Shown: positions 22,394 through 33,050, counted from the stretch's first letter. The stretch is DNA of 64,000 nt from Algibacillus agarilyticus (GCF_003286125.1 NZ_QMED01000011.1:98368-162367), one strand, 5' to 3'. Notes: generated by a model not told the origin, from the letters alone. Translations and numbers: made by a program.

Positions 22394-22912
22394 TTAAAAT
22401 TCAACTTGCGCGTCTTCAAGGCGCTCAAGTTCTATTTGTAATTTAGCCATAAATTTCATTTTACGGATAATATTGGCGGCTGCTTCATTTTCATTATTTT
22501 CGATATAAGCAGTTAATTTATTTTGTAATAATGCTGACTCTTCATCTAACGTTTGCTCAAATGCTATCACCGCATCAAACATATCAGTTAATTGACTGAT
22601 ATCGTCTAAGCGTTCGCGATATTCCATTTGTTGCATTAAAAAAGCAGGTTCTTGTAGTGTTTGCGTTTCGTGCTGAATATCTAAACCACGAAGTTTTAAT
22701 ATGTATTCAGCGCGACTAACCTTATTTTTTAAGGTCGTATAAGCATCATTAATTTCAGAGGATTTTTGAACGATGGCTAACTTTTCGCTGTCTGCGGCAG
22801 TTGCAAAACGGTCAGGATGAAATTTTTTCTGTAAAGCACGGTAGGTATCCGTTATCGCATCGATATCAACATCAAAAGCCACAGGGATAGAAAACAATTC
22901 AAAATAATTCAT
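22394..22912 (-). CDS. hscB: J-domain co-chaperone
   Basis: A 172-residue protein with an N-terminal J domain whose HPD motif is in KKFHPDRFATA (residues about 35-45) and a C-terminal helical bundle that binds IscU. It stimulates the HscA ATPase. Length matches E. coli HscB (171). It lies 20 bp before hscA. Confidence 0.96.
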   Translation of the reverse strand: MNYFELFSIPVAFDVDIDAITDTYRALQKKFHPDRFATAADSEKLAIVQKSSEINDAYTTLKNKVSRAEYILKLRGLDIQHETQTLQEPAFLMQQMEYRERLDDISQLTDMFDAVIAFEQTLDEESALLQNKLTAYIENNENEAAANIIRKMKFMAKLQIELERLEDAQVEF

Positions 22913-22941
22913 GAGAAACCTTTATATATTAGATAATGGCT

Positions 22942-23265
22942 TTAAACATGAAAACTTTCACCACAGCCACATTCATCGGTTACATTTGGGTTTATAAATT
23001 TAAACCCTTCATTTAAACCTTCTTTAGTAAAATCAAGCTGTGTACCATCAATGTACAAAAGTGACTTCGCATCAACGATAACTTTAACACCAAACTCTTC
23101 GAATACATTATCGTCTTCATTTAAGGTATCAACAAATTCAAGTACGTAAGCCATACCCGAGCAACCAGAAGTTTTTACACCTAAACGCAAACCTAAGCCA
23201 GAACCGCGATTTTCTAAAAATTTACTAACTTGACCGGCTGCAGCTTCTGAAATAGAGATAGCCAT
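22942..23265 (-). CDS. iscA: A-type iron-sulfur carrier
   Basis: A 107-residue protein with the three invariant cysteines of the family: one in [10 protein letters not shown] (C35) and two in DECGCGESF near the end. It carries or delivers clusters to target proteins. It lies between iscU and hscB. Confidence 0.95.
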   Translation of the reverse strand: MAISISEAAAGQVSKFLENRGSGLGLRLGVKTSGCSGMAYVLEFVDTLNEDDNVFEEFGVKVIVDAKSLLYIDGTQLDFTKEGLNEGFKFINPNVTDECGCGESFHV

Positions 23266-23338
23266 TAACGTATAACTCCTGAAATAAAATTGATTTAAAC
23301 GTTAGGTGCATTGAACAATGCACCTAGATAAAAACGAA

Positions 23339-23716
23339 TTAACGCTTCGATTTGTAATCTTTGATAGCCGCTTGGATAGCATCTTCAGCTAAAATTGAAC
23401 AATGAATTTTAACGGGTGGTAAGGCTAACTCTTCCGCGATATGGGTATTTTTAATTTCAGAGGCTTCGTCTAAAGTTTTACCTTTTACCCACTCAGTGAC
23501 TAATGAGCTTGAAGCGATTGCTGAACCACAACCATAAGTTTTAAACTTAGCATCTTCGATAACACCGTCATCAGATACTTTTAATTGTAATTTCATTACA
23601 TCGCCACACGCCGGGGCGCCAACCATACCGGTTGCAATATTTGAATCACTTTTGTCGAATGAACCCACGTTACGTGGATTCTCATAATGGTCGATTACTT
23701 TTTCACTATATGCCAT
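23339..23716 (-). CDS. iscU: Iron-sulfur cluster scaffold
   Basis: A scaffold of 125 residues with cysteines in GAPACGDV, YGCGSAIA and KIHCSILAE, and the HscA-binding LPPVK. The frame reaches a GTG at 23725, but the ATG at 23716 gives MAYSEKVIDHYENPRNVGSFD as in E. coli IscU and follows AGAGGTG at good spacing. It takes sulfur from IscS, 89 bp upstream. Confidence 0.96.
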   Translation of the reverse strand: MAYSEKVIDHYENPRNVGSFDKSDSNIATGMVGAPACGDVMKLQLKVSDDGVIEDAKFKTYGCGSAIASSSLVTEWVKGKTLDEASEIKNTHIAEELALPPVKIHCSILAEDAIQAAIKDYKSKR

Positions 23717-23805
23717 GTCAATCACCTCTACAGGTCATAATGGTTCTACTCAACGTAGAACCTAATTCTCAACTGCCCAAAAAAATTCGGGATTTAATGC
23801 TGTAC

Positions 23806-25020
23806 TTAGTGGTGTGCCCACTCTACGCTGTTTAAATCAACACCATCTTTGAACATATCCCAAAGTGGTGACATTTCACGTAGTTTGCCAATCGCGTTAT
23901 TAATAACATCGATAGCGTAATCAATTTCTGCTTCTTCAGTGAAACGACCAAAGCTGAAACGAATAGAGCTATGAGCCAATTCATCGTTTAGGCCTAATGC
24001 ACGTAAAACATAAGAAGGCTCTAAACTTGCCGATGTACAAGCAGAACCACTTGAAACAGCCATATCTTTAAGCGCCATGATTAACGATTCGCCTTCAACA
24101 AAGTTAAAACTAATGTTAATGTTACCTGCTACACGCTGGTCTAAATCACCATTAACGTAAACTTCTTCCATGTCTTTTACGCCATTCCATAACTTGTTAC
24201 GCAATGCCATTAAACGTTCGTTTTCAGTCTGCATTTCTTCTTTAGCGATGCGGAAAGCTTCACCCATACCGACAATTTGGTGTGTAGGTAAAGTACCTGA
24301 ACGCATACCACGCTCATGTCCGCCACCGTGAGTTTGAGCTTCTAAACGAATACGAGGCTTACGTCTCACGTAAAGAGCGCCAATCCCTTTAGGGCCGTAT
24401 ACTTTATGTGCAGAGAAAGACATCAAATCAACTTTTAAACTTTGCAAGTCGATCTCAACTTTACCAGCAGACTGCGCAGCATCAACATGAAATACGATTT
24501 TGCGTGCACGGCATAACTCGCCAATCGCCGCGATATCTTGAATAACACCGATTTCATTGTTAACGTGCATCACACTAACAACAACGGTATCGTCACGCAT
24601 TGCGGCTTTTAACACATCTAAATCAACTAAACCGTTAGTTTGAACGTCTAAATACGTGACTTCAAAACCTTGACGTTCTAATTCACGACAGGTATCAAGT
24701 ACGGCTTTATGCTCGGTTTTAACCGTGATGATATGCTTGCCTTTTTTCTTATAAAAATTAGCAGCACCCTTTATAGCTAAGTTATTTGATTCAGTTGCAC
24801 CTGAAGTCCAAACGATTTCACGTGGATCAGCGTTAATTAAATCTGCAATTTGTGAACGCGCAATATCAATTGCTTCTTCAGCTTGCCAACCAAAACGATG
24901 TGAACGTGAAGCTGGGTTACCAAATTGACCATCCATAGTAAGGAATTGCATCATTTTTTCTGCAACTCTTGGGTCAACCGGCGTAGTCGCCGAATAATCG
25001 AAATAAATCGGTAATTTCAT
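23806..25020 (-). CDS. iscS: Cysteine desulfurase
   Basis: A 404-residue PLP enzyme that supplies sulfur for clusters and thiolated tRNAs. K206 in [12 protein letters not shown] binds PLP; C328 in [10 protein letters not shown] carries the persulfide. Both fall on the E. coli numbers. It lies 18 bp after iscR. The sulfur it mobilises would also feed the s2U34 pathway in which MnmC, encoded at 42870, acts. Confidence 0.98.
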   Translation of the reverse strand: MKLPIYFDYSATTPVDPRVAEKMMQFLTMDGQFGNPASRSHRFGWQAEEAIDIARSQIADLINADPREIVWTSGATESNNLAIKGAANFYKKKGKHIITVKTEHKAVLDTCRELERQGFEVTYLDVQTNGLVDLDVLKAAMRDDTVVVSVMHVNNEIGVIQDIAAIGELCRARKIVFHVDAAQSAGKVEIDLQSLKVDLMSFSAHKVYGPKGIGALYVRRKPRIRLEAQTHGGGHERGMRSGTLPTHQIVGMGEAFRIAKEEMQTENERLMALRNKLWNGVKDMEEVYVNGDLDQRVAGNINISFNFVEGESLIMALKDMAVSSGSACTSASLEPSYVLRALGLNDELAHSSIRFSFGRFTEEAEIDYAIDVINNAIGKLREMSPLWDMFKDGVDLNSVEWAHH

Positions 25021-25038
25021 GAATGTCTCCGTGTAAAC

Positions 25039-25545
25039 TTAAACTTGAAAGTCTAAGTCGATTTCTTCAAGCGAAGCTTTACCTAAGGCAAAGGCTGAAT
25101 GTGTGTTTTTTTTACGATTTTGACGATCAGACACTTCTTTAACTTCTTGCTTAGCAACAAGCTCATCAAGCGTGATGTCATTTAAAAAGGCGGCGATTCT
25201 ATCACTAAGTTCAGTCCAAAGGCTATGAGTTAAACACCTTGTGCCACCTTGGCAATCGGAATTGCCGTTGCAGCGAGTTGCGTCAACCGACTCATCAACT
25301 GCAACAATAATTTTTCCTATCGATATGTCATCTAAATCATAACCAAGACAATAGCCTCCACCAGGTCCTCTAACACTTGTGACTAAACCTTGTTTTCTTA
25401 AGCGCGAAAACAATTGCTCAAGATAGGATAATGATATGCCTTGGCGTTCAGATATGTCTGCAAGAGGCACAGGACCTTGCTTAGAATGTAAAGCGACATC
25501 AAGCATAGCGGTAACCGCATAACGGCCTTTTGATGTTAATCTCAT
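25039..25545 (-). CDS. iscR: Fe-S cluster regulator IscR
   Basis: A 168-residue Rrf2-type winged-helix protein. C92, C98 and C104 with H107 ([17 protein letters not shown]) are the cluster ligands at E. coli positions. In the clustered form it represses its own operon. Two type-1 sites overlap the promoter region just upstream, so autoregulation is well supported. Confidence 0.97.
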   Translation of the reverse strand: MRLTSKGRYAVTAMLDVALHSKQGPVPLADISERQGISLSYLEQLFSRLRKQGLVTSVRGPGGGYCLGYDLDDISIGKIIVAVDESVDATRCNGNSDCQGGTRCLTHSLWTELSDRIAAFLNDITLDELVAKQEVKEVSDRQNRKKNTHSAFALGKASLEEIDLDFQV

Positions 25546-25583
25546 TGCAGAACCTCTTCGATATTTTATAGTTGAATTTTCAC

Positions 25584-25608
25584 ATACCTGACTAAAACAG
25601 TCAAGTAT
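25584..25608 (-). promoter_or_regulatory. IscR type-1 site 2, over the -35
   Basis: Minus strand reads ATACTTGACTGTTTTAGTCA followed by GGTAT, which fits the type-1 consensus ATASYYGACTRWWWYAGTCRRSTAT. TTGACT inside it can serve as the -35; a weak GAAAAT follows at 17 bp. Confidence 0.8.
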
Positions 25609-25609
25609 T

Positions 25610-25633
25610 TACCTGACTAAAATAGTCAGGTAT
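25610..25633 (-). promoter_or_regulatory. IscR type-1 site 1
   Basis: TACCTGACT...AGTCAGGTA is a near-perfect palindrome, about 26 bp centre to centre from site 2. The tandem arrangement suggests tight repression of iscRSUA-hscBA-fdx. Confidence 0.8.
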
Positions 25634-25648
25634 TAAATTCACCTTTAA

Positions 25649-26452
25649 TTAAATACCCGGGTCAAATTGTTCATGTGCTCGCATACGTTTTTGTGCTGCA
25701 TCAAGCTCGGCTTCTACAAAATCTGGGCTATCAACAAACAAATCGGGTAAGCGCTCGTCGCATACATTACCACCCATACGTTTAACTTCAGAGCAAAGTT
25801 CGGCAACTTTACCGTCCATCAAATGAACATGGTCTAATAAATTACCAATGGCCTTAGCCACAGGATCTGGGCTATTTGCATTAACACCATATGCGTCAAA
25901 TCCCAACTTGCGAGCTATCGCTTCACGCTTTTCATCTTTGTCGTTTGCAATAATACGGCCGGGAATACCAACAACGGTTGCGCCTTCTGGCACTTCTTTA
26001 ACCACAACTGAATTTGAGCCAATTTTTGCATTATCACAAACTTTAAACGGCCCTAAAATTTTAGCGCCCGCACCGATCACAACACCATTTCCAACCGTAG
26101 GATGACGTTTACCTTCATTCCAGCTCGTGCCACCTAAAGTAACACCATGGTAAATAGTTACATCGTCACCAATTACAGCTGTTTCACCAATAACAATACC
26201 CATACCATGATCAATAAAAAAACGACGACCAATCACAGCGCCTGGGTGTATTTCAACGCCCGTTAATAAACGCGCTAAGTTAGACACCGTTCTCGCTAGC
26301 CATTTAAAATCTTTTACATATAAATAATGACTTAGCCTGTGCCACCAAATAGCATGCATGCCCGGGTAATTAGTTAATACCTCAAAAAAGTTTCGCGCCG
26401 CAGGATCACGGTGAAACACTGCATTGATGTCTTCTTTTAAACGCTCAAACAT
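25649..26452 (-). CDS. cysE: Serine O-acetyltransferase
   Basis: A 267-residue enzyme that makes O-acetylserine for cysteine synthesis, the sulfur source for IscS. An N-terminal helical domain is followed by a left-handed beta-helix of hexapeptide repeats (about residues 70-175, with [16 protein letters not shown]). The C-terminal tail is about 80 residues. It lies 22 bp after trmJ, an order common next to isc loci in gammaproteobacteria. Confidence 0.94.
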   Translation of the reverse strand: MFERLKEDINAVFHRDPAARNFFEVLTNYPGMHAIWWHRLSHYLYVKDFKWLARTVSNLARLLTGVEIHPGAVIGRRFFIDHGMGIVIGETAVIGDDVTIYHGVTLGGTSWNEGKRHPTVGNGVVIGAGAKILGPFKVCDNAKIGSNSVVVKEVPEGATVVGIPGRIIANDKDEKREAIARKLGFDAYGVNANSPDPVAKAIGNLLDHVHLMDGKVAELCSEVKRMGGNVCDERLPDLFVDSPDFVEAELDAAQKRMRAHEQFDPGI

Positions 26453-26474
26453 ATATGGTTAATTCCTATGGAAT

Positions 26475-27200
26475 TTATTTAACAATTTTGTCTATAGAAG
26501 ATAATATGCCACGTAAAATATTTAACTCTTGGCTATCGGGACGAATGCGATTAAACATGCGACGAAGCTTAGGCATGACTTGTCCGGGGTGATTGGCAAC
26601 AATAAAATTAGTTGAAGCTAATGTAGATTCTAGATGGGTATAAAAACGCTCTAAATTTTCGACTAATGGATAAGCTTCTTCTGGTGATTCAGCCGAATGA
26701 CCTTTTTCATCTTCAGTTAACTGCGCAACTCTCACTTCATAACATAACGTTTGTACCGCCGCCGCTAAATTTAAAGATGAATAATCGGGATTAGCGGGGA
26801 TAACAGCATGATAATGTGCTTTTTGTAATTCATCATTTGAAAGCCCATTATTTTCACGGCCGAAAACTAAAGCGACTTTGCCTTGATTTGATTCAGAAAC
26901 CAACTTTTCACCCGCTTCGCGAGGTGTTAACACGGGCCAACTTAATGTTCTTGAACGCGCACTGGTTGCGATCACAAGTGAGCAATCTTGAATGGCATCA
27001 TCTAGAGTCGCTACAATTTTAGCATTACCGAGTACATCTGTTGCACCCGCTGCCAAAGCCGAGGCTTTACTATCAGGCTCTGATACTGGGTCAACCAAAT
27101 ACAACTCGCTGAGTCCCATGGTTTTCATTGCACGCGCGGTTGAACCAATGTTACCCGTATGCGAAGTGTTGATTAAAATGACACGAATGTTATCTAACAT
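26475..27200 (-). CDS. trmJ: tRNA (cytidine/uridine-2'-O-)-methyltransferase TrmJ
   Basis: A 241-residue SPOUT methyltransferase that 2'-O-methylates position 32 of tRNA. Motifs: [20 protein letters not shown] at the N terminus, [14 protein letters not shown] and [17 protein letters not shown] forming the SAM knot. It is divergent from suhB and shares the region with the 40-bp palindrome. Confidence 0.95.
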   Translation of the reverse strand: MLDNIRVILINTSHTGNIGSTARAMKTMGLSELYLVDPVSEPDSKASALAAGATDVLGNAKIVATLDDAIQDCSLVIATSARSRTLSWPVLTPREAGEKLVSESNQGKVALVFGRENNGLSNDELQKAHYHAVIPANPDYSSLNLAAAVQTLCYEVRVAQLTEDEKGHSAESPEEAYPLVENLERFYTHLESTLASTNFIVANHPGQVMPKLRRMFNRIRPDSQELNILRGILSSIDKIVK

Positions 27201-27282
27201 GTATTGCTAACCCAAGCCTGTAAAAAAGGCGCATATTCTACAATATACCCACGTAACCACAAGCTTAACCACCGACATAAAT

Positions 27283-27322
27283 GCTAGATAAAGATAAATA
27301 AGCTTATTTATCTTTATCTAGC
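27283..27322. repeat. Perfect 40-bp palindrome
   Basis: The left arm GCTAGATAAAGATAAATAAG is followed at once by its exact reverse complement, with no spacer. It lies about 80 bp before the trmJ start and 100 bp before the suhB start, where a terminator is not expected. Confidence 0.9.
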
Positions 27323-27424
27323 TCGCTTTTTACGGTCTATTTGAGTATAATGCGCGCGAATTTTATTCACTGATTTGGCAACATTGCCGAATCATGTTCT
27401 TTTATAATTAGGGTTAATAACACC

Positions 27425-28228
27425 ATGCATCCAATGCTTACTATTGCAGTTCGTGCTGCGCGTAAAGCCGGGCATATCATTGCTCGTGGTTTTTCAGAAT
27501 TAGATCTTGTTAAAACAACAACTAAATCAGAAAATGATTTCGTGACTAATATCGATCAAGACGCAGAAAGAGCGATTATCGATATTATTAAACAATCTTA
27601 CCCACTACATTCATTTGTCGGTGAAGAAGGCGGAGCTCAATCTGGTGAGCAATCAGATTATCAATGGATTATTGACCCACTCGATGGCACGACTAATTTT
27701 ATTCGTGGTATCCCTCACTTTGCTGTCTCTATCGCTCTTCATGTAAAAGGCAAGCCCGAGCTTGCTGTCGTTTATGATCCAATCAAAGATGAATTATTTA
27801 CAGCTTGTCGCGGTCAAGGTGCACAATTAGATGAATATCGAATTCGTGTCGCGAGCAACAAAGATATTCGCGGTGGCATATTCGCAACGGGTTTCCCTTT
27901 TAAATGTCGTGAACATACCGATGTTTTCTTTAATATTCTTTCATCTGTATTTGAACAAGCAGCCGACATACGTCGAGGTGGTTCTGCTGCACTTGATTTA
28001 GCTTATGTAGCTGCAGGCCGCATTGATGGTTTTTGGGAATTAGGTCTTAAACCATGGGACATTGCTGCAGGTGAATTAATTGTGCGCGAAGCTGGTGGTA
28101 TGGTAACAGACTTAGCCGGTGGCCATAAATATTTAGAATCTGGTCATATTGTCGCAGGTAACCCTAAAGTTGTTGCATCAACGCTGCGTACAATCCAACC
28201 GTTATTAACGAACAACTTAAAGCGCTAA
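27425..28228 (+). CDS. suhB: Inositol monophosphatase SuhB
   Basis: A 267-residue phosphatase (E. coli 267) that also helps Nus-factor antitermination of rRNA operons. Metal-site motifs are GEEGG near residue 67, DPLDGTTNF near 84-92 and PWDIAAG near 212. The start ATGCATCCAATGCTT matches the family start. It is monocistronic and divergent from trmJ. Confidence 0.96.
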   Translation: MHPMLTIAVRAARKAGHIIARGFSELDLVKTTTKSENDFVTNIDQDAERAIIDIIKQSYPLHSFVGEEGGAQSGEQSDYQWIIDPLDGTTNFIRGIPHFAVSIALHVKGKPELAVVYDPIKDELFTACRGQGAQLDEYRIRVASNKDIRGGIFATGFPFKCREHTDVFFNILSSVFEQAADIRRGGSAALDLAYVAAGRIDGFWELGLKPWDIAAGELIVREAGGMVTDLAGGHKYLESGHIVAGNPKVVASTLRTIQPLLTNNLKR

Positions 28229-28426
28229 TTTAAGCTTTTTGCGTTTATGACTAACTAGCTGTTTACCAACCCAGTGGAAACAGCTAGTAATATTTAAATA
28301 CCCTACACTCACCCAAATATAGCCGTTTATAACCTAATCAAGCCCTGCCGCTCACCTGTTTCACTTATCAAAACAAGTTAATTAGCTTATCTGAAAAGGT
28401 AAATATATAATAAAAACATCAAGGTA

Positions 28427-30481
28427 ATGATCGCGATATACGGACTCTGCATGACAAATAAAAATAATAATTTACATCCTCCTCTTATCGGCCCAGAACA
28501 AACACTCGCTGAAATAACCATAAAAAGTATCACCTTAGCCATTATTTTAGCCATGCTTTTAGCGGCAGCAAATGCCTATATTGGCCTACTTGTGGGGTTA
28601 ACGATATCGGCATCAATTCCAGCGGCGGCTTTATCAATGGGGATATTACGCTTATTTAAAAACAGTAACGTTTTAGAAAATAATTTAGTCCAAACATCGG
28701 CATCGGCTGGTGAATCATTAGTCGCCGGCATTATTTTTACAATACCCGCGTTAGTGATGATGCAAGCTTGGCAAGGTTATGATTATTGGCCATTAGTTCA
28801 AATAGCCATTGTTGGTGGAATATTAGGTGTCGTATTCACCATACCGCTTAGAAGAGCACTTATCATAGATGCAAAATTAACCTTCCCAGAAGGTGTTGCA
28901 ACCTCAGAAGTACTTAAAACCGGCACCGCATTAGAACAGTCCTTAAGCGACAATCAAACCCGCTTGCAAAGTAATGGGTTACGTCACTTATTACAAGCGA
29001 GTGGCATCGGTGCTTTATTTAAATTAGCAGAATCGGGCTTTGGTATGCTATCTGGGTGGATCGCCAATATACAAACAGTCGCAAGCCAATTTATATTATC
29101 AACCAATTTAGCCATTAGTCCTGCATTAATCGGCGTTGGGTATATTGTGGGGTTTAATGTTGCTATTTTAGTTTTTGTTGGTGGGATCATCGGCACGTTA
29201 GTCGGTGTTCCCCTTAATTGGTGGCTAAATGCAGACAATTTACTACAACTTAATTCACTTGAGTCAACGCTAACATTAGCGGATTTAAATCACAGCCAAT
29301 TAGAAGCAATCGCTAACACCGCATGGGATCAAAATAGACGAATAGGCGTAGGAGCCATGATCGTAGGCGGTATTTGGTCACTTATCTGTTTAATTAAACC
29401 GTTGGCGGCCGGCATTAAAGCCTCGATTAATGCATATAAAGCCTCATTAAATAAATCTAACCACCAGCCATTACGCACCGAATACGATACCCCGATCAAT
29501 TATGTTTTGATTGTATCGTTACTCTCGTTAGTTCCTTTGTTTTTCATTTTTGAATCCGTATTGCATCAACACCCTCAAGCGTTATGGCTTTCAGGTTTAA
29601 TGACGGTATTCATGTTTATTCTTGGTTTTTTATTCTCCTCTGTTGCGGGTTATATGGCTGGATTAGTGGGTAGTTCAAATAATCCAATATCAGGCGTGAC
29701 GATCGCGACCGTTATTATATCAGCCTTGATTTTGTTACAACTCATCGGTAATGACGGGATCGCAGGTCAATTAGGCCCCATTGTTGTGATTTATTTAGCG
29801 GCTTTAATATGTTCTTCTGCGGCGATTGCAGGTGATAACATGCAAGATTTAAAATGCGGTCATATCCTCGGCGCAACTCCCTGGCGTCAACAGTTGTTTC
29901 AAATCATTGGCGTTGTATCAGCTGCATTGGTCATTCCCATTATATTGCAAATTTTAGACACCGGTTATGGCATTGGCCGGCCAGCACAAACTGGTAGTAC
30001 ACAGTTTTTATCGGCACCACAAGCCAGCCTAATGAAAGAGCTCGCTACGGGGATCTTTGGTGCGGGCATTAATTGGTTATTTATTTATATCGGTATGGGA
30101 TTAGCAGCCTTTCTAATTATTATTGATCAATTATTGCGCATTAAGGACTCTTCATTTCGTATTCCAATTTTAGCCGTCGCGGTGGGTATTTATTTACCGG
30201 TGGGGCTTTCTATCCCCATTTTTATCGGGGGCGTAATTGCAGCGCTGATTCATTATAAAAGTAAATCTGCGGCAAGCGATAAACAGCAAGCGATCAAAAA
30301 CACCGGTTTATTACTCGCTTCAGGTTTAATTACCGGTGAGGCATTAATGGGCGTTGTTATCGCAATTGCAGCCGCATTTTTTATGGAACTACCGGCCGTT
30401 GTCCCCTATGGAAATATAACGGGGTTGACCGCGTTTACATTAGTGATTATTTATATGTATAAGCGCATTCGAAATACATAA
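28427..30481 (+). CDS. OPT-family oligopeptide transporter
   Basis: A 684-residue protein with about 15 hydrophobic segments. It resembles the prokaryotic OPT family: NAYIGLLVGLTISASIPAAAL, NLVQTSASAGESL, a cytosolic basic loop and a GDNMQDLKCG motif near residue 466. It probably imports peptides or metal chelates by proton symport; the substrate cannot be read from the sequence. The start could be 28427 or the ATG at 28451; neither has a strong ribosome binding site. It converges with the GH31 gene. Confidence 0.88.
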   Translation: MIAIYGLCMTNKNNNLHPPLIGPEQTLAEITIKSITLAIILAMLLAAANAYIGLLVGLTISASIPAAALSMGILRLFKNSNVLENNLVQTSASAGESLVAGIIFTIPALVMMQAWQGYDYWPLVQIAIVGGILGVVFTIPLRRALIIDAKLTFPEGVATSEVLKTGTALEQSLSDNQTRLQSNGLRHLLQASGIGALFKLAESGFGMLSGWIANIQTVASQFILSTNLAISPALIGVGYIVGFNVAILVFVGGIIGTLVGVPLNWWLNADNLLQLNSLESTLTLADLNHSQLEAIANTAWDQNRRIGVGAMIVGGIWSLICLIKPLAAGIKASINAYKASLNKSNHQPLRTEYDTPINYVLIVSLLSLVPLFFIFESVLHQHPQALWLSGLMTVFMFILGFLFSSVAGYMAGLVGSSNNPISGVTIATVIISALILLQLIGNDGIAGQLGPIVVIYLAALICSSAAIAGDNMQDLKCGHILGATPWRQQLFQIIGVVSAALVIPIILQILDTGYGIGRPAQTGSTQFLSAPQASLMKELATGIFGAGINWLFIYIGMGLAAFLIIIDQLLRIKDSSFRIPILAVAVGIYLPVGLSIPIFIGGVIAALIHYKSKSAASDKQQAIKNTGLLLASGLITGEALMGVVIAIAAAFFMELPAVVPYGNITGLTAFTLVIIYMYKRIRNT

Positions 30482-30511
30482 AAGAGAGAAATAAACCTAA
30501 ACAAAAGAGTA

Positions 30512-30552
30512 GCCGCCACTTTAAATAATAGTAAAAATGGCGGCCTTGTTTA
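30512..30552 (+). terminator. Hairpin between the OPT and GH31 genes
   Basis: GCCGCCA and TGGCGGC arms with an A/T-rich loop, followed by CTTGTTT. It lies between two convergent genes, so it may stop both; the T-run is weak. Confidence 0.45.
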
Positions 30553-30600
30553 CTCAAAAACCATACAACAACTATTAACAATAATACAGCAGCGCGCTGT

Positions 30601-33030
30601 TCACCCTTTTATTTTTATACTCTGATCTTGCAACGACCATTTAAATTTAATCAGCAAACGTTGTATTTCAGCATTATAAAACGCCGCTAAACGCCGACGA
30701 TCAAATGCATCCTTTTGATAAAATAATTCAATTTCTTGTTCGCCAATAAAAATCGATTTAACTGATTTTATGTTGTGAACATCGAATGATATATCACGTT
30801 GTTTATGCTGACCAATATAACGCCCGCCGTTATGTTGGATATTCAAGATTAAATGATTGGCATTTTGTACGGCAGTAAACCCCATCACTTCGTATCGTGC
30901 TTCAGCTAATGCCTTCGCATTTTTACCATCATCATCATATAACGCATAATTCGCATTTAATACGCTTTCATCTGCATAATAATGCATGGTTAATTGACTA
31001 TTATTGTACGCTTTAGTATTGGCTAAATCGTTTACCATGGGTATAAACGACCCAGCCTTAACTAACACGGGCAGTGTCTGTAATGTAGTTGGAATGTTTT
31101 TGACACCGCCACCGACGTATTCGGTATCATCCCAAAAATCAAACCAAATACCTTTGGGTAAATACATCGCTTGTGATTCAATACCAGGCTCAGTGACTGG
31201 ACTCACTAAAAACGCATCACCCCACATAAAACTATCTTTAATCGCAATTAAACTGGGATTGTTTTCATCACTAAAAAATAACGGCCGCATCAATGGCATG
31301 CCCGTTAATGTATTTTGATAAGCCAGCGTATAGTTATAGGGTAGTAAGCGATAACGTAATTTTATAAAATCACGAATAATCGCTTGCGTTTGAGAATCAT
31401 GAAAGATAGGTTCTGGTGCAATATTTTCTTGCGCATGCGGTCGATATATCGGCTGAAAAACACCATATTGCAACCAACGAATATACATTTCTTTATCAAA
31501 CTTATCACCACCGGCAAATCCGCCCAGATCAGAATGTGTATAAGCTAAGCCTAATAAACCCATGCTCATGGTTAATTCTGGTTGAGGTTTCAAACCGCCC
31601 CATGAACGGCTTACATCACCTGTCCATGGCATCATTCCGTAACGCTGAGAACCATTAAAACCAGAACGCATTAACATAAAAGGTCGCTGTTCAGGCTGAA
31701 GTTTTTGTTGCTCTTCATACAACAATTGCGCCCAACGATGCCCGTACACATTGTGCACTTCATCTGCTGTGCCTATCGCGTGAAGCGTATCGTTAGGATG
31801 CACTTCAGGCTCACCTAAATCACCCCACCAACCAGCAATACCTTGATCTAACAGAGGTTGATATTGTGCCCAAAACCACTCTTGGCCTGAATTTGAAAAG
31901 ATATCGACTAATCCGGTTTCACCAAAGAAGAAGTTAAATACTTTAGGTTCTTCCGCTAAATTTTTCGCTAAAGCATCAGCAGCCACCGCGTGTTGCCAAT
32001 TAGAAGAGCTCGTGGTAATAAAAGGTTCAGATATCAGGATCGTATTCACGCCTTGACGCTTAAAATCACTAATCATATTCTCAGCAGTCGGAAAGTGTTT
32101 TCGATCCCAATTTAAATTCCCCATATTGCCTTTCATCTCAGCGCCAAACCAATATAAATCAAAAATAATAGCATCAAGTGGAAAGCCTAATGCTTGATAT
32201 TTAGCGACGACCTGACGCGCTTCTTCTTCAGAGTGATAACCAAAACGTGAAGCAAAATGTCCTAAAGCCCAACGTGGCGGTAAAGGTTGTCGCCCAGTGA
32301 CTTGCGTATAATTTTCAATTAAATTGGGGTAAGAATCGCCAGATGTCACAACGTAGGCAGTACGACCACCAATAGCTTCAAACTGCAATATATCAGCTTC
32401 GTTGTGACCTAAATCTAATGTCGCTTTAGCCGTATTATCAAACATCAAAACATATTGATTAGTTGACATTACGGCTGGCAAGCCAAAATTCATTTGTTTT
32501 GATTCAGTGGTATAACCGTAATGTGCTTGGTTATATAAAGGCAAGCGATGACCTCTTCTATCCATACCGAGTACACGCTCGCCAGCGCCGAGTAATTTTT
32601 CTTGCGGCTGCAAACTAAACCGAAATCCGGTTAATGCCGTTTGTGAAAAAAAACCTAATTCTTCAGATAAAAGTAATTTTCCTTCTCGATAGAAGTGCAA
32701 TGTTAATGGCGATTTTTCAATATTAACGCGCATTTTTTCAGTCAAAAAATCAATCGTCTTGGAACGCGCTTTAACATTAATATTCGGTTGTGAACGTTGT
32801 TCAACAAGAGAATACGAAGGTAACTGCTTTTGACCCTCTAATTGATAAAATACGCCTATTGAATCGGCGGTTAATCCCGTTATATCAACTTGGCCACTTT
32901 CAAAAAAGATTGTTAACGTATTATCTTTTATTTTATGTGCAATATAATGCTCTTGTGCACTAAGACCAAAAGCGACAATATAAAAAATAACGACACTAAA
33001 ACGAACGAATACACGTGATAAACCAACCAT
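30601..33030 (-). CDS. Secreted GH31 alpha-glucosidase or alpha-glucosyltransferase
   Basis: An 809-residue glycoside hydrolase of family 31. The N terminus (basic, then FSVVIFYIVAFGLSAQ) is a signal peptide. An N-terminal beta domain precedes the barrel, which starts near residue 250. The likely nucleophile is D404 in GWWGDLGEPE and the acid/base D472 in WTGDVSRSW, and a DUF5110-like C-terminal region follows. GDLGE and the 68-residue spacing recall the Cellvibrio Agd31B transglucosylase more than classic alpha-glucosidases (from memory, not aligned). Probable role: processing of alpha-glucans outside the cytoplasm. Confidence 0.88.
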   Translation of the reverse strand: MVGLSRVFVRFSVVIFYIVAFGLSAQEHYIAHKIKDNTLTIFFESGQVDITGLTADSIGVFYQLEGQKQLPSYSLVEQRSQPNINVKARSKTIDFLTEKMRVNIEKSPLTLHFYREGKLLLSEELGFFSQTALTGFRFSLQPQEKLLGAGERVLGMDRRGHRLPLYNQAHYGYTTESKQMNFGLPAVMSTNQYVLMFDNTAKATLDLGHNEADILQFEAIGGRTAYVVTSGDSYPNLIENYTQVTGRQPLPPRWALGHFASRFGYHSEEEARQVVAKYQALGFPLDAIIFDLYWFGAEMKGNMGNLNWDRKHFPTAENMISDFKRQGVNTILISEPFITTSSSNWQHAVAADALAKNLAEEPKVFNFFFGETGLVDIFSNSGQEWFWAQYQPLLDQGIAGWWGDLGEPEVHPNDTLHAIGTADEVHNVYGHRWAQLLYEEQQKLQPEQRPFMLMRSGFNGSQRYGMMPWTGDVSRSWGGLKPQPELTMSMGLLGLAYTHSDLGGFAGGDKFDKEMYIRWLQYGVFQPIYRPHAQENIAPEPIFHDSQTQAIIRDFIKLRYRLLPYNYTLAYQNTLTGMPLMRPLFFSDENNPSLIAIKDSFMWGDAFLVSPVTEPGIESQAMYLPKGIWFDFWDDTEYVGGGVKNIPTTLQTLPVLVKAGSFIPMVNDLANTKAYNNSQLTMHYYADESVLNANYALYDDDGKNAKALAEARYEVMGFTAVQNANHLILNIQHNGGRYIGQHKQRDISFDVHNIKSVKSIFIGEQEIELFYQKDAFDRRRLAAFYNAEIQRLLIKFKWSLQDQSIKIKG

Positions 33031-33050
33031 AATTGTGCTCTTTATTTTAA

